From: JAHBWI01 sp035715525
GTDB lineage: Bacteria; Nitrospirota; Nitrospiria; Nitrospirales; Nitrospiraceae
NCBI GenBank assembly: GCA_035715525.1
Contig: DASTLA010000215.1
Span: 1-6,442, forward strand
DNA: 6,442 nucleotides
Reading direction: 5' to 3'
Part shown: in pieces, positions 6,174 to 6,442 of the stretch
Layout of the letters: each line of letters opens with the position of its first letter
Position numbering within the stretch: position 1 is the stretch's first letter
Notes under the pieces: generated by a model
What the model was told of the DNA's origin: nothing
Databases searched by the model: none
The model's input: the letters and a program-made list of their open reading frames with translations, nothing else
Position numbers and translations under genes: made by a program

Positions 6174-6442
6174 AACGGTGCAGCTCAAGGCGGCGGCGCG
6201 GCGGGCCATCGCAACGGTGTTCGACCGATTGGATTACCAAGCTCTGGGCTACATTTACTGCGATGAGGGCGGAGACGAATTTTGGAAAGCGAAGCGACAG
6301 CAGTGCAGGCGGATGGGAACCAAACTGGGTCTCACGTTGCTGTCCCGGCTCAAAACAGGGGGAGCCAGCCTCTATGTCGGAGCGGGCGTTGCAGAGATTC
6401 CTTTGATCCTCCTCGAGCGTATGGAGCTCGGAAGATCGGTGA
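6163..6442 (+). CDS. Unidentified protein, 3' end beyond the window
   Basis: An open frame starting ATGGCAAATAG, whose first 11 bases overlap the peptidase end, stays open for 93 codons to the right edge. It begins MANRTVQLKAAARRAI. A weak GGGA lies at 6153-6156, 6 bases before the ATG. I do not recognise the family. Visible features are a basic N-terminal helix-like stretch (1-20), a tryptophan/lysine/arginine-rich segment (41-54) and a hydrophobic strand with glycines, LYVGAGVAEIP (70-80), which resembles motif I of class I SAM-dependent methyltransferases or another nucleotide-binding loop. That reading is tentative because the rest is missing. The stop-start overlap, same-strand packing and similar base composition support it as a real gene. 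A competing frame at 6143-6406 gives an unnatural arginine/serine-rich product and is rejected. Confidence 0.7.
   Translation, partial: MANRTVQLKAAARRAIATVFDRLDYQALGYIYCDEGGDEFWKAKRQQCRRMGTKLGLTLLSRLKTGGASLYVGAGVAEIPLILLERMELGRSV

Noticed and set aside
6143..6406. Plus-strand frame of 87 codons overlapping the peptidase end
   Set aside because: Its product is rich in arginine, serine and tryptophan with no pattern. The frame from 6163 gives a more natural protein and stays open to the edge.

Overview
The window is a stretch of bacterial chromosome carrying one leftward tRNA gene and a tightly packed rightward gene run. It reads like core genome: evenly GC-rich by eye, similar codon usage throughout, intact reading frames, and no sign of an insertion sequence, phage gene, CRISPR array or island border. 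The order trmFO-xerC-hslV-hslU is an old conserved cluster (in Bacillus gid-codV-clpQ-clpY, followed by codY). Here the cluster is followed by argB rather than codY. That, the folate-dependent TrmFO and the high GC suggest a non-Firmicute such as Nitrospirota (Nitrospira-like) or a deltaproteobacterial relative. The lineage call is an inference from gene order and protein character and has not been tested by a search.

Layout. Positions 2-76 (minus) hold tRNA-Val(CAC) with an encoded CCA end. Positions 77-211 are a divergent control region: a tRNA promoter reading left, a near-consensus housekeeping promoter reading right (TTGACA, 18 bp, TACAAT), and an imperfect inverted repeat over the tRNA promoter. 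From 212 on, the genes lie head to tail with overlaps or gaps of at most 23 bases: trmFO (212-1528), xerC (1501-2421), hslV (2438-2974), hslU (2986-4389), argB (4413-5303), an M28 zinc peptidase (5307-6173), and an unidentified gene that runs off the right edge (6163 onward). No terminator-like hairpin with a T-run was seen between them, so one long transcript from the 144-173 promoter is the simplest reading.

Functions. TrmFO makes m5U54 in tRNA T-loops. XerC is the tyrosine recombinase used for chromosome dimer resolution. HslV and HslU form the proteasome-like ATP-dependent protease. ArgB is the second enzyme of arginine synthesis, with the N-terminal helix of the arginine-inhibited type. 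The peptidase has all M28 metal and catalytic residues but an unknown substrate. The genes share a transcript more clearly than a pathway.

I found no new biological system. The points most worth a second look are a hairpin that buries the argB ribosome binding site, the in-frame argB stop and GTG start junction with no Shine-Dalgarno for the peptidase, the inverted repeat in the divergent promoter region, and the unidentified last gene with a possible nucleotide- or SAM-binding glycine motif.
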